Shown: piece by piece, positions 27,425 through 37,255 of the stretch
How positions within the stretch are numbered: the stretch's first letter is position 1
Layout: each line of letters opens with the position of its first letter
DNA from: Paracoccus sp. MC1862
GTDB taxonomy: Bacteria > Pseudomonadota > Alphaproteobacteria > Rhodobacterales > Rhodobacteraceae
Length of the DNA stretch: 64,000 nt
Reading direction: 5' to 3'
NCBI RefSeq assembly: GCF_016617715.1
Contig: NZ_CP067225.1
Coordinates: 3,044,001-3,108,000 of the forward strand
Program-made: the position numbers and the translations under genes
Notes under the pieces: model-generated
The model's database searches: none
The model's input: the letters and a program-made list of their open reading frames with translations, nothing else
Told to the model about the DNA's origin: nothing

Positions 27425-29662
27425 ATGCCCGAGCGGACGGAAAGCGAATCGCGCAAGCTGCTCAGGCGGCTGCGCGACACGCTGGCCGCCCCCGGCGACG
27501 GGCAGGCGCGGCTGGACAGCATCACGCATCACATAGCCGATTCGATGCGGACGCAGGTGTGCTCGATCTACCTGTTCTGCGATCCCGACACCCTTGAACT
27601 CTGCGCGACCGAAGGGTTGCGGCGGCAGGCCGTCCACCAGACCCGCCTGCGGCTGAACGAGGGACTGGTGGGCCGGGTCGCCCGCACGGGGCGGCCGATC
27701 AACACGGCCAACGCGCCCGCCGAGCCCGGCTTTCGCTACATGCCCGAGACGGGAGAGGAGGTCTTCCCCTCGTTCCTGGGTGTGCCGATCCAGCGCGTGG
27801 GCGAAAAGCTGGGGGTGCTGGTCGTCCAGTCGCGCGAGGCGCGCGAATATTCCGACGACGAGATCTACGGGCTGGAAGTCGTGGCGATGGTTCTGGCCGA
27901 GATGGCGGAACTGGGCGCCTTCCTGGGCAACGGCGCGCAGCTTTCGGCCCATCGCCTGCCGCTCGTCTTCCGCGGGTCCACCGGGCAGGAGGGCTCGGCC
28001 GAGGGGCATGTCTGGCTGCACGAACCGCGCGTCGTCATCACCAATCCCGTCGGCGACGACCCCGAAAAGGAACGCGCCCGGCTGACCGAGGCCGTGGCCA
28101 TGCTGCGCCAGACCGTGGACGACATGGTCGACAGCGCCGATCTGGTCAGCGGCGACGGCGAGGGGGTGCTGGAAGCCTACCGGATGTTCGCCCGCTCGCG
28201 CAGTTGGCTGAGGCGGATGGAGGAGGACATCGACCTTGGCCTTTCCGCCGAGGCGGCGGTGGAAAAGGAACAGTCCCACGCCCGCGCCAAGCTGGAAAGC
28301 ACGGGCGACCCTTACCTGCGCGACCGGCTGCACGATCTTGACGACCTGTCGAACAGGCTGCTGCGGATCCTGACGGGGCAGGGCCGCAACACCGGGATCC
28401 CGATGCCCGCGGACCCGATCCTCGTCGCCCGCAACATCGGCCCGGCCGAGTTGCTGGAATACGGCCGCAGCCTGCGCGGTGTCGTGCTCGAGGAAGGCTC
28501 GGTCGGCAGTCATGCCGTGATCGTGGCCCGCGCGCTGGCGATCCCGCTGGTGATCCACGCCGCGCGCATCACCTCGGACGCGCTGAACGGCGACCCGATC
28601 CTGGTCGATGGGGACACCGGCCTTGTCCATCTGCGACCTGAGGAAACCGTCGCCGCCGCCTTCCGCGACAAGATCGCGATGCAGACCGAGGCGCAGAAAA
28701 GCTATGCGGGCTTGCGCGACCTGCCCGCGCAGGCGCTGTGCGGCACGACGGTCAAGCTGATGATGAACGCGGGGCTGATGGCGGACCTGCCCAGCCTTGA
28801 AGGCTCGGGCGCCGAGGGGGTGGGGCTTTTCCGCACCGAACTGCAGTTCCTGATCCGCAGCCGGGTTCCCCGCCGCAGCGAACTGGCGGCGCTGTACCTG
28901 CGCGTCATGGACAACGCCCGCAGCAAGCCGGTGATCTTCCGCACGCTCGACATCGGGTCGGACAAGGTGCTGCCCTACATGAAACGCATCGATGAGCCGA
29001 ATCCGGCGATGGGCTGGCGCGCGATCCGGGTGGGGCTGGAAAAGCGCGGCGTGCTGCAGATGCAGTTGCAGGCGCTGATCCGCGCGGCCGAGGGGCGCGA
29101 GCTGCATGTGATGTTCCCCTTCGTCGCCGATTGCGACGAATTCTACGAGGCCCGCGCCATGCTGATGGCGCAGATGGAACGCGAGGCCGCGATGGGCCAC
29201 GCGCCGCCGACCGGCGTGAGGGTGGGGGCCATGCTGGAAACCCCGTCGCTTGCCTTCGCGCCCGAGGCGTTCTTCCGCGCCTGCGATTTCATCTCGATCG
29301 GTGGCAACGACCTCAAGCAGTTCTTCTTCGCCGCCGACCGGGAAAACGAGCGGGTCCGCAAGCGCTATGACACGCTGTCGGCCCCTTTCCTGGATCTGAT
29401 CGAGATGATCGTGAACCGCTGCGCCGCCACCGACGTGCCACTGAGCTTCTGCGGCGAGGATGCCGGCCGGCCGGCCGAGGCCGCTACCCTGGCCGCGCTG
29501 GGATTGCGGGTCCTGTCGATGCGCCCGGCCTCCATCGGGCCGGTCAAGGCGCTGCTGCGCCGCACCGACCTGGCCGCGCTGAAGGCCCTGATCGACACCG
29601 AGCGCGCGGCAGGCACCGTGACCCTGCGTCCGGTCGTTGCCCGATTCCTGGGTCTCACCTAG
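27425..29662 (+). CDS. ptsP: Nitrogen PTS enzyme I (phosphoenolpyruvate-protein phosphotransferase)
   Basis: This 745-residue protein has a GAF domain (about residues 25-165: VCSIYLFCDPDTLELCATEGL), a linker, the swivelling domain with phospho-accepting His near 362 (GSVGSHAVIVARALAIP), and a PEP-binding TIM barrel with GVGLFRTELQFL and active cysteine in FCGEDAGRP near 675. It starts the PTS-Ntr phosphorelay, which senses nitrogen status. ATG 27425 is used because it begins the family-like helix MPERTESESRKLL. An upstream TTG directly after lysC is possible. Confidence 0.93.
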   Translation: MPERTESESRKLLRRLRDTLAAPGDGQARLDSITHHIADSMRTQVCSIYLFCDPDTLELCATEGLRRQAVHQTRLRLNEGLVGRVARTGRPINTANAPAEPGFRYMPETGEEVFPSFLGVPIQRVGEKLGVLVVQSREAREYSDDEIYGLEVVAMVLAEMAELGAFLGNGAQLSAHRLPLVFRGSTGQEGSAEGHVWLHEPRVVITNPVGDDPEKERARLTEAVAMLRQTVDDMVDSADLVSGDGEGVLEAYRMFARSRSWLRRMEEDIDLGLSAEAAVEKEQSHARAKLESTGDPYLRDRLHDLDDLSNRLLRILTGQGRNTGIPMPADPILVARNIGPAELLEYGRSLRGVVLEEGSVGSHAVIVARALAIPLVIHAARITSDALNGDPILVDGDTGLVHLRPEETVAAAFRDKIAMQTEAQKSYAGLRDLPAQALCGTTVKLMMNAGLMADLPSLEGSGAEGVGLFRTELQFLIRSRVPRRSELAALYLRVMDNARSKPVIFRTLDIGSDKVLPYMKRIDEPNPAMGWRAIRVGLEKRGVLQMQLQALIRAAEGRELHVMFPFVADCDEFYEARAMLMAQMEREAAMGHAPPTGVRVGAMLETPSLAFAPEAFFRACDFISIGGNDLKQFFFAADRENERVRKRYDTLSAPFLDLIEMIVNRCAATDVPLSFCGEDAGRPAEAATLAALGLRVLSMRPASIGPVKALLRRTDLAALKALIDTERAAGTVTLRPVVARFLGLT

Positions 29663-30573
29663 CGGCAGGCGGCCAGCGCCTTTCCGACCGAGCGGATCAG
29701 TTCGGGATACATCCCGGACCCGAGCGGAATCGAGTCCCCGGCCGGGTCCACGACAGCGGTCTTCACGCCGCGCCCGCGGAACACCGTTCCCATGAGATCG
29801 GGGTCGAACTGCGGCTCGGTCAGGGCGCAGGTGACGCCCAGATCGGCCACCCGGTCGCGCAGCTCGGCGATGCGGGCGGGACCGGGGGGCGAGGCATCGC
29901 TGAGCGCGATGGCGCCCACCGCCGTCAGGCCGAAGCGGTGTTCGAAATACTGGTAGGCGTCGTGGAAGACGATAAAGCGCAGGTCCTGCAGGGGGGCGAC
30001 GATGGTACGCGTATCCTCGACCGCCGCCTCGATCTGCGCGACGCCCGCCGCGGCATTGGCGTGGTAGCGAGCTGCGTTTTCCGGGTTGATGCCGGCCAGC
30101 GCCCTGGCGATTACCCCCAGCCAGATCTTGCCGTTCTCGGGGTCGAGCCAGGCATGGGAATCGAGGGGGCCGCCCGTCGCATGGTCATGGTCCTCCTCGC
30201 CATGGTCATGCGGCTCGAAGGTGGCGCCGGTCCGCATGGGCAGGGTGATCGTTTCGGGCTGTTCCAGCAGCCGCAGCCGCTGGGCCGATCCGGCCAGCGA
30301 GGTCAGGGGCCGGTCCATCCAGGGCGAAAGCTGCGGCCCGATCTTGATGATAACATCGGCCTCGCGCAGCTTTTTCGCATCCGAGGGCTTCAGCGCGTAA
30401 AAATGGGGCGAGCCGCCGGGCGGGATCAGCAGGTCGGGCTGGCCCACCCCTTCCATCACCTGCGACACCAGCGAATGGACGGCGGCGATGTCGGCCACGA
30501 CCTTCGGCGGCTCGGCCCCGGCCGGAAGGGCGAGGACGGCGGTCAGCGCCGCGAACAGCAGGGATCGTGGCAT
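29659..30573 (-). CDS. znuA: Zinc ABC transporter substrate-binding protein
   Basis: This 304-residue periplasmic protein has a signal peptide (MPRSLLFAALTAVLALPAGA). It has the metal-site motif PPGGSPHFYALKPSD, a His/Asp-rich loop EPHDHGEEDHDH that may collect zinc, LDSHAWLDPENG, and FHDAYQYFEHRFGL. It is divergent from zur across a gap carrying a Zur-like palindrome. It hands Zn2+ to ZnuB. Confidence 0.93.
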   Translation of the reverse strand: MPRSLLFAALTAVLALPAGAEPPKVVADIAAVHSLVSQVMEGVGQPDLLIPPGGSPHFYALKPSDAKKLREADVIIKIGPQLSPWMDRPLTSLAGSAQRLRLLEQPETITLPMRTGATFEPHDHGEEDHDHATGGPLDSHAWLDPENGKIWLGVIARALAGINPENAARYHANAAAGVAQIEAAVEDTRTIVAPLQDLRFIVFHDAYQYFEHRFGLTAVGAIALSDASPPGPARIAELRDRVADLGVTCALTEPQFDPDLMGTVFRGRGVKTAVVDPAGDSIPLGSGMYPELIRSVGKALAACR

Positions 30574-30606
30574 TATCTTCCACTCCGGTCTGGAACATTC
30601 CGGCGA

Positions 30607-30619
30607 GTTATAGTATAAC
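30607..30619. promoter_or_regulatory. Zur-box-like palindrome between znuA and zur
   Basis: GTTATAGTATAAC is a perfect inverted repeat (GTTATA-G-TATAAC). It matches the core of alphaproteobacterial Zur sites as I know them. It lies 34 bases upstream of znuA and 31 bases upstream of zur, so one site could control both directions, repressing uptake and zur-znuCB when zinc is sufficient. Confidence 0.8.
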
Positions 30620-30650
30620 GTTTCTGCCGTCAATAATCGCGAGGGGCGCC

Positions 30651-31106
30651 ATGCATGACCATGACCGCTGCATTGCCAGGGCGATGGCCCATGTCGATTC
30701 CGCCTGTGCCGAGGAAGGCCTGCAAATGACCCCGGTGCGCCGCCGCGTGCTGGAGATCCTGCTGGAAGGGCACCGGGCGCTGGGCGCCTACGAAATCCTC
30801 GACCGCCTGCGGGCCGAAGGCTTGGGCAGTCAGCCGCCGGTCGCCTATCGCGCGCTGGACTTCCTGCGCCGCGCGGGCTTCGTCCACCGGATCGAGACGC
30901 TGAACGCCTTTGTCGCCTGCACGAAAGGCGGAGAGGGCCATGTCCCCGCCTTCCTGATCTGCCGCCAGTGCCATCGGGTGATCGAAGCCTCGGCCGAACC
31001 CGCGCAGGGCCAGCTTGAAAGCGCGGCCGAAGGCGCGGGCTTCGCCATCGAAACCGCCGTGCGCGAGGCCGAGGGGCTTTGCGCCGACTGCCGGACCGCC
31101 GCGTGA
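30651..31106 (+). CDS. zur: Zinc uptake regulator (Fur family)
   Basis: This 151-residue Fur-family repressor has a winged helix (MTPVRRRVLEILLEGHRALGAYEILDRL). Metal-binding cysteines are in CRQCH and CADC and support the dimer and zinc sensing. Context (znuA divergent, znuCB downstream) makes Zur rather than Fur or PerR. ATG 30651 has GAGGGG upstream. Its stop overlaps the znuC start as GTGA. Confidence 0.93.
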   Translation: MHDHDRCIARAMAHVDSACAEEGLQMTPVRRRVLEILLEGHRALGAYEILDRLRAEGLGSQPPVAYRALDFLRRAGFVHRIETLNAFVACTKGGEGHVPAFLICRQCHRVIEASAEPAQGQLESAAEGAGFAIETAVREAEGLCADCRTAA

Positions 31107-31861
31107 CCGGCGGCGAACCCCTTGTGACGCTGGCGGGCGTGTCGGTCGCGATGGGCGGTCAACCAGTCCTGACAGCCATCGACCTGACCATCCGGCGGGG
31201 CGAGATCGTCACGGTGGTCGGCCCGAACGGATCGGGCAAGACCACGCTGATGCGGGTGATCATCGGTGCGGTGCGGCCCGATGCGGGCCGGCTGGCGCGG
31301 GCGCGGGGCCTGCGGCTCAGCTATGTGCCGCAGCGGCTGGCGATCGACCCGACCATGCCGATGACGGTGGGGCGCTTCATGAACCTGCCGCAGCGGCGCG
31401 ACCCGGCCGCCATCGCCGGGGCGCTGGACCGCGCCGGGCTGGCGGGGCTTCAGGCGCGTCCACTCGCCGGACTGTCGGGCGGGCAGATGCAGCGGCTGCT
31501 GCTGGCCCGGGCGCTGCTGAATCGGCCGGACCTGCTGATCCTCGACGAAGGGACCGCGGGGCTGGACCAGCCGGGGGTCGCCGCCTTCTACGAACGGATT
31601 GAGCAGGTGAACCGCGAGACCGGCTGCGCCGTGCTGATGGTCAGCCACGATCTGCAGGTGGTGATGCGGGCCTCGGACCACGTGATCTGCCTGAACGGCC
31701 ATATCTGCTGCGAGGGGACGCCCGAGACCGTCTCGATCTCGCCCGCCTATCTGGGCCTGTTCGGGTGCGGGGCAGGGGCGCTGGCGCTTTATCGTCACCA
31801 TCACACCCACAGCCACGATGACGGCCAGCCCTGCGCCCACAGCCACGAGGACGCCGCCTGA
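31103..31861 (+). CDS. znuC: Zinc ABC transporter ATP-binding protein
   Basis: This 252-residue ATPase has Walker A (GPNGSGKTTLM), signature LSGGQMQRLLLARAL and Walker B LLILDEGTAGLD. The C-terminus is His-rich (HHHTHSHDDGQPCAHSHED), common in ZnuC and perhaps zinc-binding. GTG 31103 overlaps the zur stop. The stop overlaps the znuB ATG as TGATG. Confidence 0.93.
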   Translation: MTGGEPLVTLAGVSVAMGGQPVLTAIDLTIRRGEIVTVVGPNGSGKTTLMRVIIGAVRPDAGRLARARGLRLSYVPQRLAIDPTMPMTVGRFMNLPQRRDPAAIAGALDRAGLAGLQARPLAGLSGGQMQRLLLARALLNRPDLLILDEGTAGLDQPGVAAFYERIEQVNRETGCAVLMVSHDLQVVMRASDHVICLNGHICCEGTPETVSISPAYLGLFGCGAGALALYRHHHTHSHDDGQPCAHSHEDAA

Positions 31862-32670
31862 TGCTGGACGACTTCATGCTGCGCGCGGCCATGGGCGCGA
31901 TCGGGCTGGCTTTCGCCTGCGCGCCCCTGGGCTGCTTTGTCGTCTGGCGGCGCATGGCCTATTACGGCGACGCCACGGCCCATGCGGCGCTGCTGGGGGT
32001 GGCGCTGTCGCTGGCCTTCGCCCTGCCGCTGTTCCCGGCAGTGATCGTGGTCGCCTTGGTCATGGCGGCGGTGGTCGCCGGAATGGCCGGGCGGCAGTCG
32101 GTGGACACGATGCTGGGCGTCCTGTCGCACGGGGCGCTGGCCGCGGGCATGGTCGCGGTCAGCTTCGTGCAGGGGGTGAGGACGGACCTGTCGGCCTATC
32201 TGTTCGGCGACATCCTGTCGGTGACATGGGCCGACCTCGCCCTGATCTGGGGCGGCGCGGCGCTGGTCGCGGCGCTGATCGCCTGGCGCTGGTCGGCGTT
32301 GCTGCTGGCAACTCTGTCGCCCGAGATGGCGGTGGCCGACGGCATCCGCCCGCGGGCCGAGCAATGGGCGCTGAACATCGCCCTCGCGCTGGTCGTCGCG
32401 GCGGGCATCCGCATCGTCGGCGCGCTTCTCATCAGCGCCATGCTGATCATCCCCGCCGCCGCCGCCCGTCCCCTGGCGCGTTCCCCCGAAGCGATGGTGG
32501 CCATCACCGTCCTGATCGGCTCGGGTGCCGGGCTGCTGGGCCTCGGCGCGGCCTTCCGGCTGGACACGCCCACCGGCCCCACCATCGTCTGCGCGGCGGT
32601 GGCGCTGTTCGCCATGGTCACGGCGCTGACCCTGACCCGCCGCCGCATCGCCGCCCGGGGATTTTCCTGA
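31861..32670 (+). CDS. znuB: Zinc ABC transporter permease
   Basis: This 269-residue ABC-3 family permease has about eight hydrophobic helices. Family features include CFVVWRRMAYYGDATAHAALLG near the start and VAAGIRIVGALLISAMLIIPAAAA. It is translationally coupled to znuC and completes the ZnuABC importer. Confidence 0.93.
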   Translation: MLDDFMLRAAMGAIGLAFACAPLGCFVVWRRMAYYGDATAHAALLGVALSLAFALPLFPAVIVVALVMAAVVAGMAGRQSVDTMLGVLSHGALAAGMVAVSFVQGVRTDLSAYLFGDILSVTWADLALIWGGAALVAALIAWRWSALLLATLSPEMAVADGIRPRAEQWALNIALALVVAAGIRIVGALLISAMLIIPAAAARPLARSPEAMVAITVLIGSGAGLLGLGAAFRLDTPTGPTIVCAAVALFAMVTALTLTRRRIAARGFS

Positions 32671-32719
32671 CCCAACGTCAGCCCCCGCGCCTATACTGCC
32701 CGCAGGGAGAGGCCGAATC

Positions 32720-33718
32720 ATGGAGACACGCCATCACGCCGACCGCGTGATCGAGCGGACCTGCGCGTCCAACGACCTGACGCCGCTGACGGCAAGCTGG
32801 CGGCGGTCAGCGCTGCGGCATGGGCTGGACCCTGCCGCCCCTGTCCGGGCGCAACGACTGACAACGGCGGAACTCGCCGCCCGGCGCGAGGCCATGGGCG
32901 CCTTCCTGTCGGTCGCGGCCCAACCGGTGGACGAGCTTTACCGTCTCGTCAGCGGCTCGGGCTGCGCCGTCCTGCTGACGGACGCGGACGGCATCCTGCT
33001 GGACCGCCGCGCCCAGGCCGCCGACGCGGCGGTCTTCGACGCCTGGGCGCTCGCCCCCGGCGCCGACTGGTCCGAGGCCGCGCAGGGCACCAACGGCGTC
33101 GGCACCTGCCTTGCCGAAGGGCGCGGCGTCATCATCCACCGCGACCAGCATTTCCTGTCCTCGAACACGGGGATGAGCTGCATCGACGCGCCCATCCACG
33201 GGTCCGAGGGGCAGATCATCGCAGCGCTGGACGTCTCCAGCGCCCGGGCCGACGCGACCGAGGGGATCAACGCCCTGATCGCCGCCATGGTCGGCCAGTC
33301 CGCCCGCGCCATCGAGGTCGCCTGGTTCCGCGCGGCCTTCCCCGGCGCCCGCATCGTGGTGGCAGGCGAGGGGACCGAGGCGCTGGTCGCCGTTGACCGC
33401 GACGACCTCGCCATCGGTGCGACCCGCGCCGCTCGCCGGGCGCTGGGGCTGCCGAAGACCGGCGCGCTGAAGCCGCGCCCGCTGTCGGACCTGCTGGCCG
33501 AGGCAGAGGGCGGCGAAGGCGGGTTCGACCGCGCCGAGCGGGCCGCCGTGATCCGGGCGCTGGCCCGCGCTGAAGGCAACGTTTCCGCCGCCGCCCGCGC
33601 GCTGGGCGTCGGCCGCGCCACGCTTTACCGCCGGATGAGCCGCCTGGGGATCGCGCCCGAAGGCGCGCGTCCCGGAATCGAGACAGTCGGGCGGGCCGAT
33701 GTCCCGCCCGGCGGTTGA
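32720..33718 (+). CDS. AcoR-like regulator without the AAA+ domain
   Basis: This 332-residue protein has the N-terminal GAF sensory part of AcoR-type activators ([13 protein letters not shown], then [21 protein letters not shown] and [19 protein letters not shown]). It ends with a Fis-type helix-turn-helix ([20 protein letters not shown]). The central sigma-54 AAA+ ATPase domain is absent, so it is unlikely to activate sigma-54 promoters directly. It lies 77 bases before an aldehyde dehydrogenase gene and probably controls it. Confidence 0.85.
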   Translation: METRHHADRVIERTCASNDLTPLTASWRRSALRHGLDPAAPVRAQRLTTAELAARREAMGAFLSVAAQPVDELYRLVSGSGCAVLLTDADGILLDRRAQAADAAVFDAWALAPGADWSEAAQGTNGVGTCLAEGRGVIIHRDQHFLSSNTGMSCIDAPIHGSEGQIIAALDVSSARADATEGINALIAAMVGQSARAIEVAWFRAAFPGARIVVAGEGTEALVAVDRDDLAIGATRAARRALGLPKTGALKPRPLSDLLAEAEGGEGGFDRAERAAVIRALARAEGNVSAAARALGVGRATLYRRMSRLGIAPEGARPGIETVGRADVPPGG

Positions 33719-33795
33719 CCGCAAGCCTTCGGGCTTTGCACCATGTGCCCGTCCGGAAACGAGGAGCCGGGCCGCATTCTCTGGGAGGAGACACC

Positions 33796-35322
33796 ATGCC
33801 CAACGACCAGACGCATGAGTTCAAGGGCGTCAGCGCCATGCCCTTCGCGGCGCGCTATGACAACTTCATCGGCGGCAAGTGGGTCGCGCCGAACGCCGGC
33901 CGCTATTTCGACAACACCACGCCGATCACCGGCGCGAAGATGAGCGAGATCGCGCGGTCCGACGAATCCGACATCAACCTGGCGCTGGACGCGGCCCATG
34001 CCGCAGCCGACGCTTGGGGCCGCACCAGCCCGCAGGAACGCTCGCGGGTTCTGCTGAACATCGCCGACCGGATGGAGGCGAACATCGAGCTGCTGGCTGC
34101 GGCCGAAACCTGGGACAACGGCAAGCCCATCCGCGAAACGATGGCCGCCGACCTGCCGCTGGCGATTGACCACTTCCGCTACTTCGCGGGCGTGCTGCGG
34201 TCGCAGGAAGGCAGCCTGAGCCAGATCGACGACAACACCGTCGCCTACCACTTCCACGAACCACTGGGCGTGGTGGGCCAGATCATCCCCTGGAACTTCC
34301 CGCTGACGATGGCCTCGTGGAAGCTGGCCCCCGCGCTTGCGGCCGGCAACTGCGTGGTGCTGAAGCCCGCGGAACAGACGCCGGGCAGCATCATGCTGCT
34401 GATGGACCTAATCGGCGACCTGCTGCCGCCGGGCGTGCTGAACGTCGTCAACGGCTTCGGGCTGGAAGCGGGCAAGCCGCTGGCCTCGTCCAAGCGCATC
34501 GGCAAGATCGCCTTCACCGGCGAAACCTCGACCGGCCGGCTGATCATGCAATATGCCGCCGAGAACCTGATCCCGGTGACGCTGGAACTGGGCGGCAAGT
34601 CGCCCAACGTCTTCTTCGCCGATGTCGCGCGCGAGGATGACGATTTCATGGACAAGGCGCTGGAAGGCTTCGCCATGTTCGCGCTGAACCAGGGCGAGGT
34701 CTGCACCTGCCCGTCGCGCGCGCTGGTGCAGGAATCGATCTACGAGCGCTTCATGGAAAAGGCCGTGAAACGCGTCGAGGCGATCAAGCAGGGCGATCCG
34801 CGCGCGTCCGACACCATGATCGGCGCGCAGGCGTCCAAGGAGCAGCACGACAAGATCCGCTCCTACTTCGACATCGGCCGGGACGAGGGCGCCGAGATCC
34901 TGACCGGGGGCGATGTGGCCGACCTGGGGGGCGAGCTGTCCGCGGGCTACTACATCAAGCCCACGATCTTCTCTGGCCACAACAAGATGCGGGTCTTCCA
35001 GGAGGAGATCTTCGGCCCCGTGGTGTCGGTCACCACCTTCAAGACCGAGGCCGAGGCGCTGGAGATCGCCAACGACACGCTTTACGGCCTTGGCGCCGGC
35101 GTGTGGAGCCGCGATGCGAACACCTGCTACCGCATGGGGCGCGGCATCAAGGCGGGCCGGGTGTGGGTGAACAACTACCACGCCTATCCGGCGCATGCGG
35201 CCTTCGGCGGCTACAAGCAGTCGGGGATCGGGCGCGAGACGCACAAGATGATGCTGGACCACTACCAGCAGACCAAGAACATGCTGGTCAGCTATTCGCC
35301 CTCGAAGCTGGGCTTCTTCTGA
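33796..35322 (+). CDS. NAD-dependent aldehyde dehydrogenase (ExaC/AldB-like)
   Basis: This 508-residue enzyme oxidises an aldehyde, probably acetaldehyde, to the acid. It has the glutamate motif [11 protein letters not shown] near residue 263 and the cysteine motif GEVCTCPSR (Cys303 and Cys305), plus the NAD-site stretch [19 protein letters not shown]. The double Cys matches the acetaldehyde dehydrogenase group. ATG 33796 has GGGAGGAG upstream. The AcoR-like gene upstream suggests induction by acetoin or ethanol metabolism. Confidence 0.92.
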   Translation: MPNDQTHEFKGVSAMPFAARYDNFIGGKWVAPNAGRYFDNTTPITGAKMSEIARSDESDINLALDAAHAAADAWGRTSPQERSRVLLNIADRMEANIELLAAAETWDNGKPIRETMAADLPLAIDHFRYFAGVLRSQEGSLSQIDDNTVAYHFHEPLGVVGQIIPWNFPLTMASWKLAPALAAGNCVVLKPAEQTPGSIMLLMDLIGDLLPPGVLNVVNGFGLEAGKPLASSKRIGKIAFTGETSTGRLIMQYAAENLIPVTLELGGKSPNVFFADVAREDDDFMDKALEGFAMFALNQGEVCTCPSRALVQESIYERFMEKAVKRVEAIKQGDPRASDTMIGAQASKEQHDKIRSYFDIGRDEGAEILTGGDVADLGGELSAGYYIKPTIFSGHNKMRVFQEEIFGPVVSVTTFKTEAEALEIANDTLYGLGAGVWSRDANTCYRMGRGIKAGRVWVNNYHAYPAHAAFGGYKQSGIGRETHKMMLDHYQQTKNMLVSYSPSKLGFF

Positions 35323-35342
35323 GGCCTTTCGCCTGAAACGAT

Positions 35343-35374
35343 TGCCTGCCGTGGAAACGCGGCAGGCATTTTTT
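35343..35374 (+). terminator. Rho-independent terminator of the aldehyde dehydrogenase gene
   Basis: A perfect 9-bp stem, TGCCTGCCG (35343-35351) with CGGCAGGCA (35360-35368), encloses an 8-base loop and is followed by six T residues. It ends the plus-strand transcript 20 bases after the aldehyde dehydrogenase stop. Confidence 0.92.
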
Positions 35375-35442
35375 GTGCGCCCTTGGGCCAAGGAAGCAGC
35401 CAACCGCCCGTAAGGGCGGAAGATACATGCAAAAAGGGGAAA

Positions 35443-35519
35443 TGGCGGACCCGGAGCGATTCGAACGCCCGACCCCCAGATTCGTAGTCTGGTGCTCTAT
35501 CCAGCTGAGCTACGGGTCC
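35443..35519 (-). tRNA. tRNA-Arg (anticodon ACG)
   Basis: The 77-nt gene on the minus strand folds as a cloverleaf. The acceptor GGACCCG pairs with CGGGTCC, the D arm is GCTC/GAGC, and the anticodon loop is CTACGAA between CCAGA and TCTGG. The T arm contains GTTCGAATC, and the CCA end is encoded (35443-35445). Anticodon ACG reads CGN arginine codons, with A34 becoming inosine. Confidence 0.95.
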
Positions 35520-35561
35520 GTCGTAGGGCGGGTAGGTAGGGCTAGCCGCAGGGGGATGCAA

Positions 35562-35593
35562 GCGGAAAAATCGCGCACCGCGATCTTTTCCGC
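35562..35593 (-). terminator. Hairpin terminator after the histidine kinase gene
   Basis: On the minus strand, a long stem (GCGGAAAAGATCGCG with CGCGATTTTTCCGC, one bulge) starts 3 bases after the kinase stop codon. The T-rich stretch sits in the 3' arm. It separates the kinase gene from tRNA-Arg. Confidence 0.7.
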
Positions 35594-35596
35594 GCG

Positions 35597-36997
35597 TCAG
35601 GCCGCCGCGATCTCGCGCGGCAGGCGGAGCTGGAACTCGGTTCCCGTCTCGTCTGTGCGCGCCAGTTGTAGCCGGCCGCCGTGGCCCCGGATCAGGTCGG
35701 CGGCAATGGCAAGGCCAAGGCCGGTGCCGCCCTTGCGGATGCCGCCGGTGAAGGGCTGGAACAGGTTCTCGCGCGCCTTCTGCGGCAGGCCGGGGCCGGT
35801 GTCGCCGACGCGGATGCACCAGTGGCTTTCGTCCTCGGTGGCGGAAATCTCGATGGTGCCGGGCTGGCGGGTCGCCTCGATCGCCTGCCGCGCGTTGCGG
35901 GCAAGGTTCGCCAGCACCCGGTAAAGCTGGTCGCGGTCGGCGCGGATGCGCATTCCGGCGGGGATATCGGCGATGAACTCGACGGCCGCCTCGCCCATGG
36001 CCTCGCTGGCAAGCTCCTCGGCCTCGATGACTTCCGCGACCAGCGGGCGCAGGTGGAACAGCGACAGCGAGGGGCGCGGCTCTTCGGCCTTGCCGAAGGC
36101 CAGCGTCGTTTCGCAGAGGTTCACCGCGCGCGAGATCGAGCCCATCAGCTTGGGCGCGGCACGCCGCACGGCCGGGTCGGCGCTTTCCTCCAACCGGTCG
36201 GCAAGGATCTGGCCCGTGGTCAGGATGTTGCGCAGGTCGTGGCTGATCTTGGCCACCGCCTGTCCAAGCTGGGCCAGCCGTTCCCGCTGCTTCAGCGAGG
36301 CGGTGACGGTGTGCTGCAGGCCTGCCAGCGCGATCTCGGCGTCGCGCACCTCGCCCATTCTGGCTCCTGGCGTGATGATCGTGCGGCTGTCCTCGGGCGA
36401 GGCCGCATAGGCGGTCATGTGACCGATCACGCCCCGGATCGGCCGGACGATCAGCCGCTGCGTCGCCAGGTTCAGCAGCACCGCCGTCAGCAGCGAGAAG
36501 GCGGCCGAAACCGCCAGCAGGCGCAGGGCGAACTCGATCATCGCCGCCCGCATGGGGGCGGTATCCATCGTGATCTCGATCAGTTGCCCCGCGTCGCGTA
36601 CCGGCTCTCCGATCACGCGGATGACCTCGGGCTGGGCGTTCAGCAGGCGGCTCATCGTGTCGCGGACGTCGGCAGGCCAGTTGCGGTCACGCAGGTCGTA
36701 GGTGGCCGAGATTGCCTGCGGCAGGGCCGAAGACAGCACCAGTTGGCGAATGTCGTCGCGGCGCAGGACGACGTTGAAGACGCCCGCGTTTTCCAGCAGC
36801 TCGCTTTCAAGGTCGGCGGCGATGGATTCGTCGGTCGCCAGCAGCGCGAGGCTGGCGATCTGCGCCCGCTCCAGCCGTGTTTCCAGGTAGTCGCGGCGGA
36901 AGTTGGTGACGCTGGGAACAAGGATGAGGATTTCCGCCAGCAGGACGAACACGATCGTCAGCAGGGCAAAGCGGCCGGAAATGCTGTTGAAGGTCAT
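35597..36997 (-). CDS. Membrane sensor histidine kinase
   Basis: This 466-residue kinase has a first transmembrane helix at residues 8-28 (FALLTIVFVLLAEILILV). A periplasmic sensor region runs to about 160, then a second helix at about 163-185. The cytoplasmic part has the H-box ISHDLRN near 253, the N-box NLARNARQAIE, G1 GDTGPGLP and G2 GGTGLGLAIA. The H-box HDLRN variant resembles HPK4-like kinases. No response regulator gene is adjacent, so it is an orphan sensor here. Its stimulus is unknown. It is divergent from rpmH. Confidence 0.88.
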   Translation of the reverse strand: MTFNSISGRFALLTIVFVLLAEILILVPSVTNFRRDYLETRLERAQIASLALLATDESIAADLESELLENAGVFNVVLRRDDIRQLVLSSALPQAISATYDLRDRNWPADVRDTMSRLLNAQPEVIRVIGEPVRDAGQLIEITMDTAPMRAAMIEFALRLLAVSAAFSLLTAVLLNLATQRLIVRPIRGVIGHMTAYAASPEDSRTIITPGARMGEVRDAEIALAGLQHTVTASLKQRERLAQLGQAVAKISHDLRNILTTGQILADRLEESADPAVRRAAPKLMGSISRAVNLCETTLAFGKAEEPRPSLSLFHLRPLVAEVIEAEELASEAMGEAAVEFIADIPAGMRIRADRDQLYRVLANLARNARQAIEATRQPGTIEISATEDESHWCIRVGDTGPGLPQKARENLFQPFTGGIRKGGTGLGLAIAADLIRGHGGRLQLARTDETGTEFQLRLPREIAAA

Positions 36998-37149
36998 GTG
37001 GTTCCGTATCGTCCCAGAGCCGGGGCGCCGGCAATCGCATCGGCCCTTGGCGGCGCTGATGTTCAAACATATGTGATCCTGGCCGGGTTCCAAGGGTGCG
37101 ACGACGCGCCGTTGCGTCGCGAAAAACAGGTGGGGCGGCGGTGTTTCTG

Positions 37150-37178
37150 TTGACTCGCGGGTCTGCCGGCCGTATCAG
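37150..37178 (+). promoter_or_regulatory. Sigma-70-like promoter for rpmH
   Basis: TTGACT (37150-37155) and TATCAG (37173-37178) are separated by 17 bases, the ideal spacing for the housekeeping sigma factor. The site is 77 bases before the rpmH ATG. No other good promoter is visible in this gap. Confidence 0.6.
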
Positions 37179-37255
37179 CCGGGTTTCGCATTCCCGGCGC
37201 GCCTGCGTGGGCCAATGGCCCATACCCTGCGCGTCCCAGTTGTTGGAGCAAGACG

